DNA of 46,036 bases, from contig NZ_BMPQ01000013.1 of assembly GCF_014647675.1 (NCBI RefSeq), positions 169,109 to 215,144 on the forward strand. Reading direction: 5' to 3'. Positions 28,001 through 32,155 of this stretch are shown one piece after another (the first letter of the stretch is position 1; each line of letters starts with the position of its first letter). The stretch is from Streptomyces flaveus (GTDB lineage Bacteria > Actinomycetota > Actinomycetes > Streptomycetales > Streptomycetaceae). The translations under genes and the position numbers were made by a program. Below the pieces are notes generated by a model. It was given only the letters and a program-made list of their open reading frames with translations, had not been told where the DNA came from and did no database searches.

Positions 28001-31000
28001 GACGGGCAACGTCAGCATGTTCATGGTTGTGCAGGCCGCGGTGTCGGCGCTGCTTACCCGGCTCGGAGCCGGTACGGACATCCCGCTGGGCAGCCCGATC
28101 GCCGGTCGCACCGAGGAGGCGCTGGAGGACCTGGTCGGGTTCTTCCTCAACACGCTGGTGCTGCGCACCGACACCGCGGGCGACCCCACCTTCCGCGAAC
28201 TCCTCGGCCGTGTACGGGAGACGGACCTCGCCGCCTTCGATCACCAGGACGTGCCGTTCGAGCGGGTGGTGGACGCGCTCAGTCCCGCTCGTTCGCTCGC
28301 GCGGCACCCGCTGTTCCAGGTCATGGTCGTGTACCTCGCCGCGGGCGGTGCCGAGGACGGCTTCGCCGGGCTGCGCTCGCGGCGGGAGGAGATCGGTCAG
28401 ACCACCGCCAAGTTCGACCTCTCCTTCGACTTCGTGGAGCGGGCCGACGACGAAGGCGTCGACGGAGTCCTGGAGTACAGCACCGACCTGTTCGACCACA
28501 CCACCGCCGAGACCTTCGCCGAACGGCTCATCCGCCTGCTGCGCGCGGTCGTCGCCGACCCCGACACCCCGATCACCCGCATCGACGTCCTCGGCGCCGC
28601 CGAACGCCGGCGGATCCTCACCGAGTGGAACGACCGGCCCGTACTCGCCCCGCCGACCACCGTCCCGGCCCTCTTCGAGCGGCAGGCCGGACTCTCCCCG
28701 GACGCCCCCGCCGTGGCCTCCGACGGCGTCCGGCTGACCTTCGCCCAGCTGAACGCCAAGGCCAACCGGCTCGCCCGGCTACTGGTCGCGCAAGGCGCCG
28801 GACCCGAGCGGATCGTCGCCCTGGCGCTGCCCCGTACCGCCCGCACCCTGCTCGCCATCCTGGCGGTGCAGAAGACCGGTGCCGCCTATCTGCCGCTCGA
28901 CCCGGACGCCCCGGCGGGCCGCACCCGCGACATGCTCGACGACGCCCGCCCGGTACTCGTCCTCACCACGAAGGACCTCGCCCCGCTGCTGCCCCCGGAC
29001 GGCCCGCCGTCCGTTCTCCTCGACGACTCGCGGACCGCGGAACTGCTCGCGGGCGAGAACCCCGCCAACCTGCTCGACACCGACCGCACCACACCGCTGA
29101 CGCCGCGCCACCCGGCCTACGTCATCTACACCTCCGGTTCCACCGGCCGCCCCAAGGGAGTCGTCGTCACCCACGAGACCGTGGGCAATCTCTTCCACAG
29201 CCACCGCGAGACCCTGTACGCACCGGCCAAGGCGGCCACAGGGCGGCGGCATCTGCGGGCCGGACACGCCTGGGCGTTCTCTTTCGACGCCTCCTGGCAA
29301 CCGCAGTTGTGGCTGCTCGACGGGCACTGCGTCCATGTGGTGTCGGACGAGACCCGTCGCGACCCCGAACTGCTCGCGGCGGCCGTCGTCGAGCACGGCT
29401 TCGACTTCCTGGAAGTCACGCCGTCGTTCTTCGCGCAGATGGCGGAGACGGGTCTTGTCCGCGAGGACGGCAGCTGCCCGCTCGCCGTCGTCGGCGTCGG
29501 CGGCGAGGCCGTGCCGGTGGCGCAGTGGGAGCGGCTCGGGCAACTGCCCGGCACCGAGGCGTTCAACCTGTACGGGCCCACCGAGTCCACCGTCGACGCC
29601 CTCGTGGCGCGGGTGCGCGACAGCGACCGGCCGCTCGTCGGCCGACCCGTGGCGGGCACCCGGGCGTACGTACTCGACGACCGGCTGCAGCCCCTGCCGC
29701 CCGGCGTCACGGGCGAGCTGTACCTGGCCGGTGGCGGCCTGGCCCGCGGTTACCTGGGCCGCCCCGCGCTGACCGCCGAACGCTTCGTCGCCGACCCGTT
29801 CGGGCCGCCCGGCTCGCGGCTTTACCGGACCGGCGACCTGGCCCGATGGACCGCCGACGGACAGATCGACTACCTGGGCCGTGCCGACGACCAGGTGAAG
29901 ATCCGCGGCTTCCGGATCGAACCCGGCGAGATCGAGTCCGTGCTCTCCTCCCACCCCGACGTCGCCCAGGCTGTGGTGACAGTACGTCAGGAAGGCCCGC
30001 GGAAACTGCTGGTGGCGTACGTCGTTCCGGTCGCCGGACGGCTCCCCGACGCCGGACGGCTGCGTGCGCACGTCGGCGGGCAGTTGCCGGACTACATGGT
30101 CCCGGCCGCCGTCGTACTCCTGGACCGGCTGCCCGCACTGGCCAACGGCAAGCTGGACCGGGCCGCCCTGCCCGCCCCGGACTTCAGCGCCGTCTCCACC
30201 GGCCGGGCTCCCAGTACGGAACTGGAGAAGACCCTGTGCGGCGTCTTCGCCGACGTACTGGGCCTTGACGAAGTCGGCGTCGACGACGACTTCTTCACCC
30301 TGGGCGGCGACAGCATCGTGGCCATGCAGCTCGTCAGCAGGGCCCGGGCAGCGGGCGTGCGGATCACCCCGCGCCTGGTGTTCCGGCACCGTACGGTCGC
30401 CGCTCTCGCTGAGGTAGCCACGGCTGCCGGACCCGAGGCAGCCGGTGCCCGCCCGGCCGACGACGGCATCGGCACCGTGCCACTGACGCCGGTCATGCAC
30501 TGGCTGCGCGAACTCGGCGGCTCCTTCAAGGGCTACCACCAGGCCGCCCTCGTCCGGACTCCGGCCGCCCTGGACCGGCCGAAGCTGGCCGCCGTGCTGC
30601 GGGCCGTGGCCGACCGGCACGCCATGCTGCGCGGCACGTTGGTCCGCACAGCGATGGATGACTGGACCATCGAGGTCCCGGGCGCCGACGCGGTGGACAC
30701 CGAGGCATGGATCGAGCGGGTCGACGTCGCCGGGCTGGACGCCGAGGCGCTGCGGACGGTGGTCGCGGAACGCGCCCATGCCGCCCGCGCGACGCTCGAC
30801 CCGGACGCCGGTGCCATGGTGCGGGCCGTGTGGTTCGACGCGGGCGGTGAGCCGGGCAGGCTGCTCCTGATGGCCCACCACCTCGTCACCGACGGCGTCT
30901 CCTGGCGCGTCCTGCTGCCCGACCTGGCCGCCGCCTGGCAGGACGTCGCAGCCGGGCGCCCGGCGGAACTGCCGCCCGTCGACACCTCCTTCCGCACCTG

Positions 31001-31862
31001 GTCGCGCAAGCTGGCCGAGCTGGCCCAGGACCCGGCCCGCGAGGCGGAACTGCCGTTCTGGACCGGCGTGTTCGACGGCGCCGCGCCCTTCCCGCTGGAC
31101 CGGCCGCTCGACCCGGACCGCGACACCGTCGGCACGGTACGGGAGCTGGCGCTGCGCCTGCCCGCCGACCAGACGGGCCCGCTGCTCTCGGCTGTGCCCG
31201 CCGCCTTCGGCGCCAACGTCAACGACGTCCTGCTCACCGGCCTCGGCCTTGCCGTGGCCGACTGGCGGCGACGCCACGGGGACGGCTCGCCGGGCCCGGT
31301 CCTCGTCGACCTCGAAAGCCACGGCCGCGAGGAGGAGTTGGCGGGGGACGCCGATCTGTCGCGTACGGTCGGCTGGTTCACCAGCGTCTTCCCGGTCCGC
31401 CTGGACACCGGCCCCGCCGACCTGGACGACGCGCTCCAGGGCGGCCCGGCCGCGGACGAGGCGGTGGCCGCGGTACGACGGCATCTCGGCTCGCTGCCCG
31501 CGAACGGCGTCGGCTACGGCATGCTGCGCCACCTCAACCCCCGTACGGCACCGGTCCTCGCCGCCTTCGAGACACCGGCGATCGAGTTCAACTACCTCGG
31601 CCGGTTCGGCATCCCCGAGGACACGGACTGGTCGTACGCCCCGGAGGAGGACGTCGCGGACATCGGCGCCGAACCGGAGATGCGGGAGGGCCACGCCCTC
31701 GGCATCAACGTCGTGACCGAGGACCGCGCCGACGGCCCCGTCCTGGCCGCCCACTGGTCCTGGCCCGAGGCCGTACTGTCCGAGGAGGCGGTCCGCGACC
31801 TGGCCGAGACCTGGTTCCGTGCCCTGAAGGCCCTCGTCACCCGCACCCAGCACCGTCCCTAG
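13047..31862 (+). CDS. Five-module NRPS for a hydroxamate siderophore, ending in an epimerase
   Basis: The single protein of about 6271 residues has the order: truncated C-like start, A1(N-MT)-T1, C2-A2-T2, C3-A3(N-MT)-T3, C4-A4-T4, C5-A5-T5-E. It assembles a pentapeptide by thiotemplate chemistry in the cytosol. Eyeballed pocket codes are A1 DVWILAATNK (unassigned), A2 DVWHFSLVDK (Ser), A3 DMENLGLINK (N5-hydroxyornithine), A4 DVWHMSLVDK (Ser) and A5 DAQEGGLVDK (unassigned). There is no thioesterase or reductase domain. The start is set at GTG 13047, with GGAGG at 13031-13035; the longer ATG at 12990 abuts the iron box. MbtH-like and amidohydrolase genes follow on the same strand. Oddities are listed per module. 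The nearest remembered systems are coelichelin and scabichelin; identity with either was not tested. Confidence 0.95.
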   Translation: MSGFVERVSGIDDNEVQTFWSRRLDPLPQETALPVDFPYPLRPGGQQGAVSRPLGTAADEATLLSAYVAVLHRYSGARDITVGYDGLPVRVALDGGMEFTELVRRVAEACAEARDHRVELSTLIAQLSPEPTRGDGLLFNTAFGDTASAGPLDVTLEVTAGEVAADVSDGEVSAGEVRVTYRQDLFEAATAERIADHYATLLADALTRPHTPVGELELLAAEERHRIVEEWNDTEHDVPSRTWPELFAEQVRLRPDAVALVFEDAQLTYAELDERANRLAHALIARGAGPERVVALAVPRSAELIIAEVAVLKSGAAYLPVDTDYPADRISYMLTDAAPACLVTTTEVAADIPPSDGMDRLILDEPDTVRELGQRPAHDPTPEALSTGNAAYVIYTSGSTGRPKGVMLSHAGVAKLVATQIERFGIGPHSRVLQFASPSFDVAFWDLCLGLLSGGRLVVVPTECRVPGAPLAEYAHAHGITFMILPPALLAAMPEDIELPPATLLAGTERVSPELVGRYARGRMMFNAYGPTEATTNSTLGLCDPDTPAGTIVPIGVPDPGTRAYVLDARLKPVAAGVAGELYLGGAGLARGYLGRPDLTAERFVADPFGAPGERLYRTGDLVRWKADGRLEFLGRADSQVKIRGFRIEPGEIESVLRGHPAVDQTAVVVREDRPGDRRLAAYVVPSLDAEAAGDETEQVQEWKDLHELLYSAAGSEGRRDSSAGFRENFAGWNSMYDGLPIPVDEMREWRDATVARIEELTPRRVLEIGVGSGLILSRVAPGCEAYWGTDLSEEAVRALRTQVEAVPELVDRVRLSAQPAHDTSGLPKGYFDTVVINSVAQYFPSTDYLAEVLGAAAELLAPGGRLFIGDVRNARLLRCLRAAVETRRADDPEDKQALRTAVERSVAWEGELLLDPDFFAALDGFDADIRVKRGAHHNELTRYRYDVVLTKRAAAASAPADSDEIAWADLGGLDDLDARLGEGPSMLRVVGVPNVRLAEDLAALATLDGRSRTVTSAGAPDPEAFHALASRHGHRVAVTWNGSADDGSLDVLFALGDAPYDGRLYHPSGTVPHANRPAPFRDVNALMRTLRSYAADRLPEYMVPAAVVPLDRLPVTPSGKLDSAALPTPDYGALSSGRPPRDAREELLCAAYAEVLGLRSVTIDDDFFALGGDSITAIQLLVHARRAGLRLSSRDVFRHRTVAALAEAADVRTDAPDTEEDTPLVRLTEAELAELQGEHPVGVQELLPLSPLQEGFYFHSLVDGADRDAYVVQQALELSGPVDGETLRRAAQRVLERHAPLRACFRPLADGRPVQIVADRLELPWREVDLFTQEAGVRPSLAGAVAADERARRFDLARPPLVRCALVRLGENHSRLLLTFHHIIADGWSLPVLHRELMACYGDTPAPLPEVAPYDAYLRRLATADRDAAREAWRTVLAGLDEPTRLVEAPADGTPIEPAQVRVELSEQVTARLAARARELGVTLGTVVQSAWGLLIGRLTARQDVVFGTTVSGRDAEVEGIESMVGLFINTLPTRFCWEPADTLAELLGRLQDEQARLLDHQHLGLAELQRVAGLAGSGELFDTLVVFENYPSATGLTDPSGTVHVTGHEFHDAVHYPLALIVKPGRRLDLRLKHHAQRLDAESVHRIADRLTRILGALAADPGQPAAALELLSAEELSLAHPAGERRDVPETTLAAAFEAQAARSPQATAVVYENETLTYRELDARAEELAARLRARGARPGAVVAVAVPRSTELMVALLGVLKSGAAYLPVDVDYPADRVTHMLTDSGAATVVTTTATVPRLPEVPGLTPLLVDTPAEYVPEAASVSVPARPDDPAYLIYTSGSTGRPKGVVVTHRAIINRLAWMQGEYQLAPDDCVLQKTPASFDVSVWEFFWALCEGAAVVLARPDGHRDPVYLAELIREQGVTTLHFVPSMLEAFLQSEEITADPAWAASLRRVFSSGEALPVAAASHWRELTGVPLHNLYGPTEAAVDVTYHPYDGTPGTTVPIGRPVWNTGLRVLDSCLRPVPEGTPGELYLTGVQLARGYHARPGLTAERFVADPYGGPGERMYRTGDLVRRCADGTVEYLGRTDRQVKIRGNRIELGEIEAALGRQSAVAQAAVTVAGSTLIAYVVPARDVRPEPAELQAALADSLPAPMVPGAYVVLDALPLAPSGKLDRAALPAPQTVRAEARAPRDERERALTEIFAAVLKLDGVGIDDDFFMLGGDSITSIGVSSRARRAGLELNPRDVFEHRTPAALAAAAVPVASARTLTSAFSLTAEETERVHRLSPYPVEDVWPLAPLQEGLFFHSTYDDSALDVYTVHESFDFATPLEADRLRTAARVLLERNPSLRAGFTSEGLRQPVQFIVRDPEIPLHEVDLSGLPAAEQDVRLRELMDEERTRRFDLTRPLLFRMLLVRLGEERGDRLVVGRHLLLWDGWSAWVFLDQLFALYESGGDASALPAPGSYRDYLTWLEAQDTAVATRAWRTALAGLDEPTLLAAADQGLEPDIPESLDAVLPADLGERLRDAARQHGLTLNTVLTAAWGLTLASATGRTDVVFGTTVAGRPSEVPDIENVIGMFLNTVPARIAYDPAEPVLGLLRRVQDERLAVMPYEYLGLGVLQAETGHRRLFDTLFVLRNSDTEERLAELADRHGARAVANVDATHYPVNLVVTPGQRIQVTLTHRADVVGGRQAQDLLDRFTLLLERLAQDLDAPVGGLDPLLPAEHAELERERAASRVPDPEDTIADLLAAQAAATPEDTALVFGETTLSYAELDTRINRMARLLLARGAAPEKVVALGLPRSLDMVVALFAVLRTGAAYLPLELDYPDDRLVTMLDDARPTLILSTRAVAARLEGAAPDSPRVLLDDPAVTAELAAFPGDLTRQVFSLEHPAYVIYTSGSTGRPKGVVTPYRGLTNMQLNHQREIFEPAIASAGGRRLRIAHTVSFAFDMSWEELLWLVEGHEVHICDEELRRDAEALVAYCETHRVDVVNVTPTYAHLLIEQGLLEGHRPPLVLLGGEAVSETVWNRLRDTEGTYGYNLYGPTEYTINTLGGGTLDSATPTVGRPIRGTRAHILDGWLRPVPDGVPGELYIAGIGLARGYLDRPGLTAERFVADPFGEPGERMYRTGDLVRRRADGNLDFLGRTDDQVKIRGYRVELGEIETALAQHPRVAQAAVLVRDDRLVGYVVPDRPTGGDRDTAEREQVGEWQEIYSDEYEEISTAVFTEDYAGWDSSYDGQPIPFDHMREWREATVERIGSLRPRRILEIGVGSGLLLSQLAPRAEAYWATDFAAPVIRKIGEDLRQDPELAAKVTLRAQPADDLTGLPGDGYFDTIVINSVIQYFPSIDYLTSVIQGAMELLAPGGALFVGDVRNLRLARTFQTEIQLARGVTGDALGRAVERGLRLEKELLVDPDYFTTLGYGVDLRTKRARHHNELSRYRYDAVLYAGDPALRLDDVPVVDFTGDLDLAELVATAPLRLAGVPDARIGADGGVDPQTLHDLGAERGCRVLTTWSREVGTYDAVFLADDGSEATGLTAGLYLPGGGEAPYANEPTAARDANSLVRQLREDLKQCLPDYMVPAAFVTLDRLPMNDNGKLDVRALPEAEPAVALGTGRGPRTPEEEVLCRLFAEVLGLPEVGAEDGFFDLGGHSLLATRLISRARTELGAELAIRDLFEAPTPELIAARGDGGRPARPAVAPVADRPERIPLSAAQRRLWLVEQITGSGVAYNFPLVFRLRGELDLDALRAALRDVAGRHEALRTVFLEEDGEPYQRIVPAAEGEPSFTVTDCAEGALPTLIETAQRCPFDLSRELPLRCEVFRIAPADHVVAVVLHHITTDEWSDRPFLNDLTTAYQARREGREPEWAPLPVQYADYTLWQDTLLGGRLGEEQLAHWTEALRALPEELTLPLDRPRPAEPTGRGGKVRFELPTDTGRELRELSAATGTSMFMLFQAATAALLHRLGAGDDIPLGAPIAGRTDDALDDLVGFFVNTLVLRTDLSSGGLSGGDLTFRQLLGRVRESALEAFEHQDLPFDQVVEAVNPARVAGRNPLFQVMLGYHYRPDGDPDVLGMPTEWFDMDTGMAKFDLHFTFVDEAGRDRLVLLLEYAADLCDATTAERLAGRLVRLLEQVVGDPDRPVRDLEVLEESERQSVLGRWNDTAHEVEPTTLPELFRAQAARTPDALALVLGEQRLTYAELDARVEHTARVLAGMGVGPEGTVAVALPRSVNLVVALLAVHRAGGAYLPLDADYPEERLALMVEDARPVCVIRDALPDGPAGELPLSYDPLSPAYVIYTSGSTGRPKGVVVPHQGIVNRLQWMQATYELTGDDRVLQKTPSSFDVSVWEFFWPLITGATLVLARPEGHKDPAYLAELIQQQQVTTVHFVPSMLQLFLEEPSAARCTGLRRVMCSGEALPVPLANRFHQVLSAELHNLYGPTEASVDVTAIEVRPEAESVPIGRPVWNTGVYVLDAGLRPVPPGVPGELYLAGVQLARGYLDRPGLTAERFVADPYGEPGARMYRTGDLARWTADGTVEYLGRTDDQVKIRGFRIELGEVEAVLARHEAVAHAVVVPHDQRLVAYVVPASERAPESAALRAHTAAAVPEHMVPAAFVAVDALPLTPNGKLDRKALPAPDFTAETGSGTAPRTPREEILCGLFADVLGLERVGVDDDFFALGGHSLLAMRLVSRVRAALGVELALRTVFEAPTVARLAEQTAGAADEPARPVLTAAPERPERLPLSFAQQRLWVLYRVEGPSPTYNIPIVWRLSGALDTDALRLAVDDLVARHEPLRTVFPEQDGRAHQLILDPQQAGIQVEVIRTSEEELDGRLVEAAGYGFELDREPPLRVRLFQVADGEHVLLLLLHHIAGDEWSDRPLTRDLTDAYAARAAGRTPDRALLPVQYADFSLWQRAMLGDEKDPAGLAARQLAFWQRNLAGLPEELALPVDRPRPLEASYRGGTVDMPLDPRLAAELRELARTGNVSMFMVVQAAVSALLTRLGAGTDIPLGSPIAGRTEEALEDLVGFFLNTLVLRTDTAGDPTFRELLGRVRETDLAAFDHQDVPFERVVDALSPARSLARHPLFQVMVVYLAAGGAEDGFAGLRSRREEIGQTTAKFDLSFDFVERADDEGVDGVLEYSTDLFDHTTAETFAERLIRLLRAVVADPDTPITRIDVLGAAERRRILTEWNDRPVLAPPTTVPALFERQAGLSPDAPAVASDGVRLTFAQLNAKANRLARLLVAQGAGPERIVALALPRTARTLLAILAVQKTGAAYLPLDPDAPAGRTRDMLDDARPVLVLTTKDLAPLLPPDGPPSVLLDDSRTAELLAGENPANLLDTDRTTPLTPRHPAYVIYTSGSTGRPKGVVVTHETVGNLFHSHRETLYAPAKAATGRRHLRAGHAWAFSFDASWQPQLWLLDGHCVHVVSDETRRDPELLAAAVVEHGFDFLEVTPSFFAQMAETGLVREDGSCPLAVVGVGGEAVPVAQWERLGQLPGTEAFNLYGPTESTVDALVARVRDSDRPLVGRPVAGTRAYVLDDRLQPLPPGVTGELYLAGGGLARGYLGRPALTAERFVADPFGPPGSRLYRTGDLARWTADGQIDYLGRADDQVKIRGFRIEPGEIESVLSSHPDVAQAVVTVRQEGPRKLLVAYVVPVAGRLPDAGRLRAHVGGQLPDYMVPAAVVLLDRLPALANGKLDRAALPAPDFSAVSTGRAPSTELEKTLCGVFADVLGLDEVGVDDDFFTLGGDSIVAMQLVSRARAAGVRITPRLVFRHRTVAALAEVATAAGPEAAGARPADDGIGTVPLTPVMHWLRELGGSFKGYHQAALVRTPAALDRPKLAAVLRAVADRHAMLRGTLVRTAMDDWTIEVPGADAVDTEAWIERVDVAGLDAEALRTVVAERAHAARATLDPDAGAMVRAVWFDAGGEPGRLLLMAHHLVTDGVSWRVLLPDLAAAWQDVAAGRPAELPPVDTSFRTWSRKLAELAQDPAREAELPFWTGVFDGAAPFPLDRPLDPDRDTVGTVRELALRLPADQTGPLLSAVPAAFGANVNDVLLTGLGLAVADWRRRHGDGSPGPVLVDLESHGREEELAGDADLSRTVGWFTSVFPVRLDTGPADLDDALQGGPAADEAVAAVRRHLGSLPANGVGYGMLRHLNPRTAPVLAAFETPAIEFNYLGRFGIPEDTDWSYAPEEDVADIGAEPEMREGHALGINVVTEDRADGPVLAAHWSWPEAVLSEEAVRDLAETWFRALKALVTRTQHRP
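13080..13730 (+). other. NRPS N-terminal truncated condensation-like region
   Basis: About 220 residues resemble only the second half of a C domain: FWSRRL, EATLLSAYVAVLHRYSGARDITVGYD, LFNTAF and a C-terminal helix ending HYATLLADALTRP. The first lobe with the HHxxxDG motif is absent, so it cannot condense. It may be a structural leftover or a docking platform in front of the loading module. Confidence 0.7.
13765..16680 (+). other. NRPS module 1: A1 with inserted N-methyltransferase, T1
   Basis: A1 has YVIYTSGSTGRPKG (about 14219-14260) and FDVAFWDL. Its pocket code DVWILAATNK matches none I know. As loading domain beside a formyltransferase it may take formyl-hydroxyornithine, but this is inference. 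A methyltransferase with the SAM motif VLEIGVGSGL (about 15343) is inserted between motifs A8 and A9 (about 15110-15905), so the residue should be alpha-N-methylated. The A10 motif is PSGKLD. T1 carries LGGDSI with the pantetheine Ser at 16569-16571. That GGDS form usually precedes an epimerase, but a C domain follows directly. Confidence 0.8.
16750..19860 (+). other. NRPS module 2: C2, A2 (Ser), T2
   Basis: C2 opens with LPLSPLQEGFYFHS and has an intact active site HHIIADG (17190-17210). A2 has FDVSVWEF, the pocket code DVWHFSLVDK, a standard serine code, and PSGKLD at the end. T2 carries LGGDSI with Ser at 19737-19739. As with T1, the GGDS type is not followed by an epimerase. C2 shows no second N-terminal His motif of dual C/E domains. 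Confidence 0.85.
19900..24140 (+). other. NRPS module 3: C3 (catalytic His lost), A3 (N5-hydroxyornithine) with N-methyltransferase, T3
   Basis: C3 begins VWPLAPLQEGLFFHS. Its core reads HLLLWDG (20352-20372), so the second, catalytic His of HHxxxDG is Leu (CTG at 20355-20357). A3 contains FDMSWEE and gives DMENLGLINK, exactly the hydroxyornithine code known from coelichelin-type systems. A second N-methyltransferase is inserted between A8 and A9 (SAM motif ILEIGVGSGL near 22857; region about 22670-23410). T3 has LGGHSL with Ser at 24018-24020, the normal type before an ordinary C domain. The expected unit is N-methyl-N5-hydroxyornithine. Confidence 0.85.
24160..27225 (+). other. NRPS module 4: C4, A4 (Ser), T4
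   Basis: C4 starts IPLSAAQRRLWLVEQ, an ordinary L-donor C domain. Its active site is HHITTDE (24567-24587): both His residues are kept, but the usual Gly after Asp is Glu. A4 has FDVSVWEF and code DVWHMSLVDK, a serine-type code. The A10 motif is PNGKLD. T4 has LGGHSL with Ser at 27105-27107. Confidence 0.85.
27260..31859 (+). other. NRPS module 5: C5, A5 (unassigned), T5, terminal epimerase
   Basis: C5 has LPLSFAQQRLWVLYRVEG and active site HHIAGDE (27660-27680). A5 reads FDASWQPQ and code DAQEGGLVDK. It is nearest in memory to glutamine-type DAQDLGVVDK, but the acidic Glu at the second variable site could instead hold a basic side chain such as ornithine. T5 has LGGDSI with Ser at 30312-30314. 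The epimerase shows HHLVTDGVSWRVL (from 30876), ESHGREE, VGWFTSVFP, NGVGYG and FNYLGRF. The protein stops 30 codons after the last recognisable E motif with no thioesterase. Confidence 0.8.
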
Positions 31863-31923
31863 CCCCTTGCCCCCTAGCTCCCAGCCCCTTGCCCTCAAGT
31901 CCCGCACCCAGGAGGATCACCGC

Positions 31924-32151
31924 ATGAGCAGCGGCAACACCAACCCGTTCGAGAACCCCGACGGCGTCTACTCCGTACTCGTCAACGACGAGGGCCAGCA
32001 CAGCCTCTGGCCCGACTTCGTGGACGTCCCGGCGGGCTGGACCGTCGCCCACGGCCCCGGCCCACGTCAGGAGTGCCTCGACTACATCGAGACCAACTGG
32101 ACCGACATGCGACCCACGAGTCTGGTGGAGCGGATGGAGCGGACCGGCTGA
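31924..32151 (+). CDS. MbtH-like NRPS helper protein
   Basis: The 75-residue protein has the family pattern NPFENPDGVYSVLVNDEG, SLWPDFVDVPAGW and CLDYIETNWTDMRP, with the conserved tryptophans. MbtH-like proteins bind adenylation domains and help them fold or work, so it should serve the adjacent NRPS in the cytosol. AGGAGG at 31910-31915 gives an ideal site for the ATG at 31924. It lies 61 bases after the NRPS stop and 4 bases before the next gene, with no iron box of its own, so it is co-transcribed. Confidence 0.95.
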   Translation: MSSGNTNPFENPDGVYSVLVNDEGQHSLWPDFVDVPAGWTVAHGPGPRQECLDYIETNWTDMRPTSLVERMERTG

Positions 32152-32155
32152 CCCG

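Noticed and set aside
20232..28499. Very long open frame (2755 codons) on the minus strand
   Set aside because: It is the antisense shadow of the NRPS caused by high GC and third-position bias; its translation is low-complexity and matches no family.
28779..31907. Long minus-strand frame opposite NRPS module 5
   Set aside because: Antisense shadow with no recognisable motifs.
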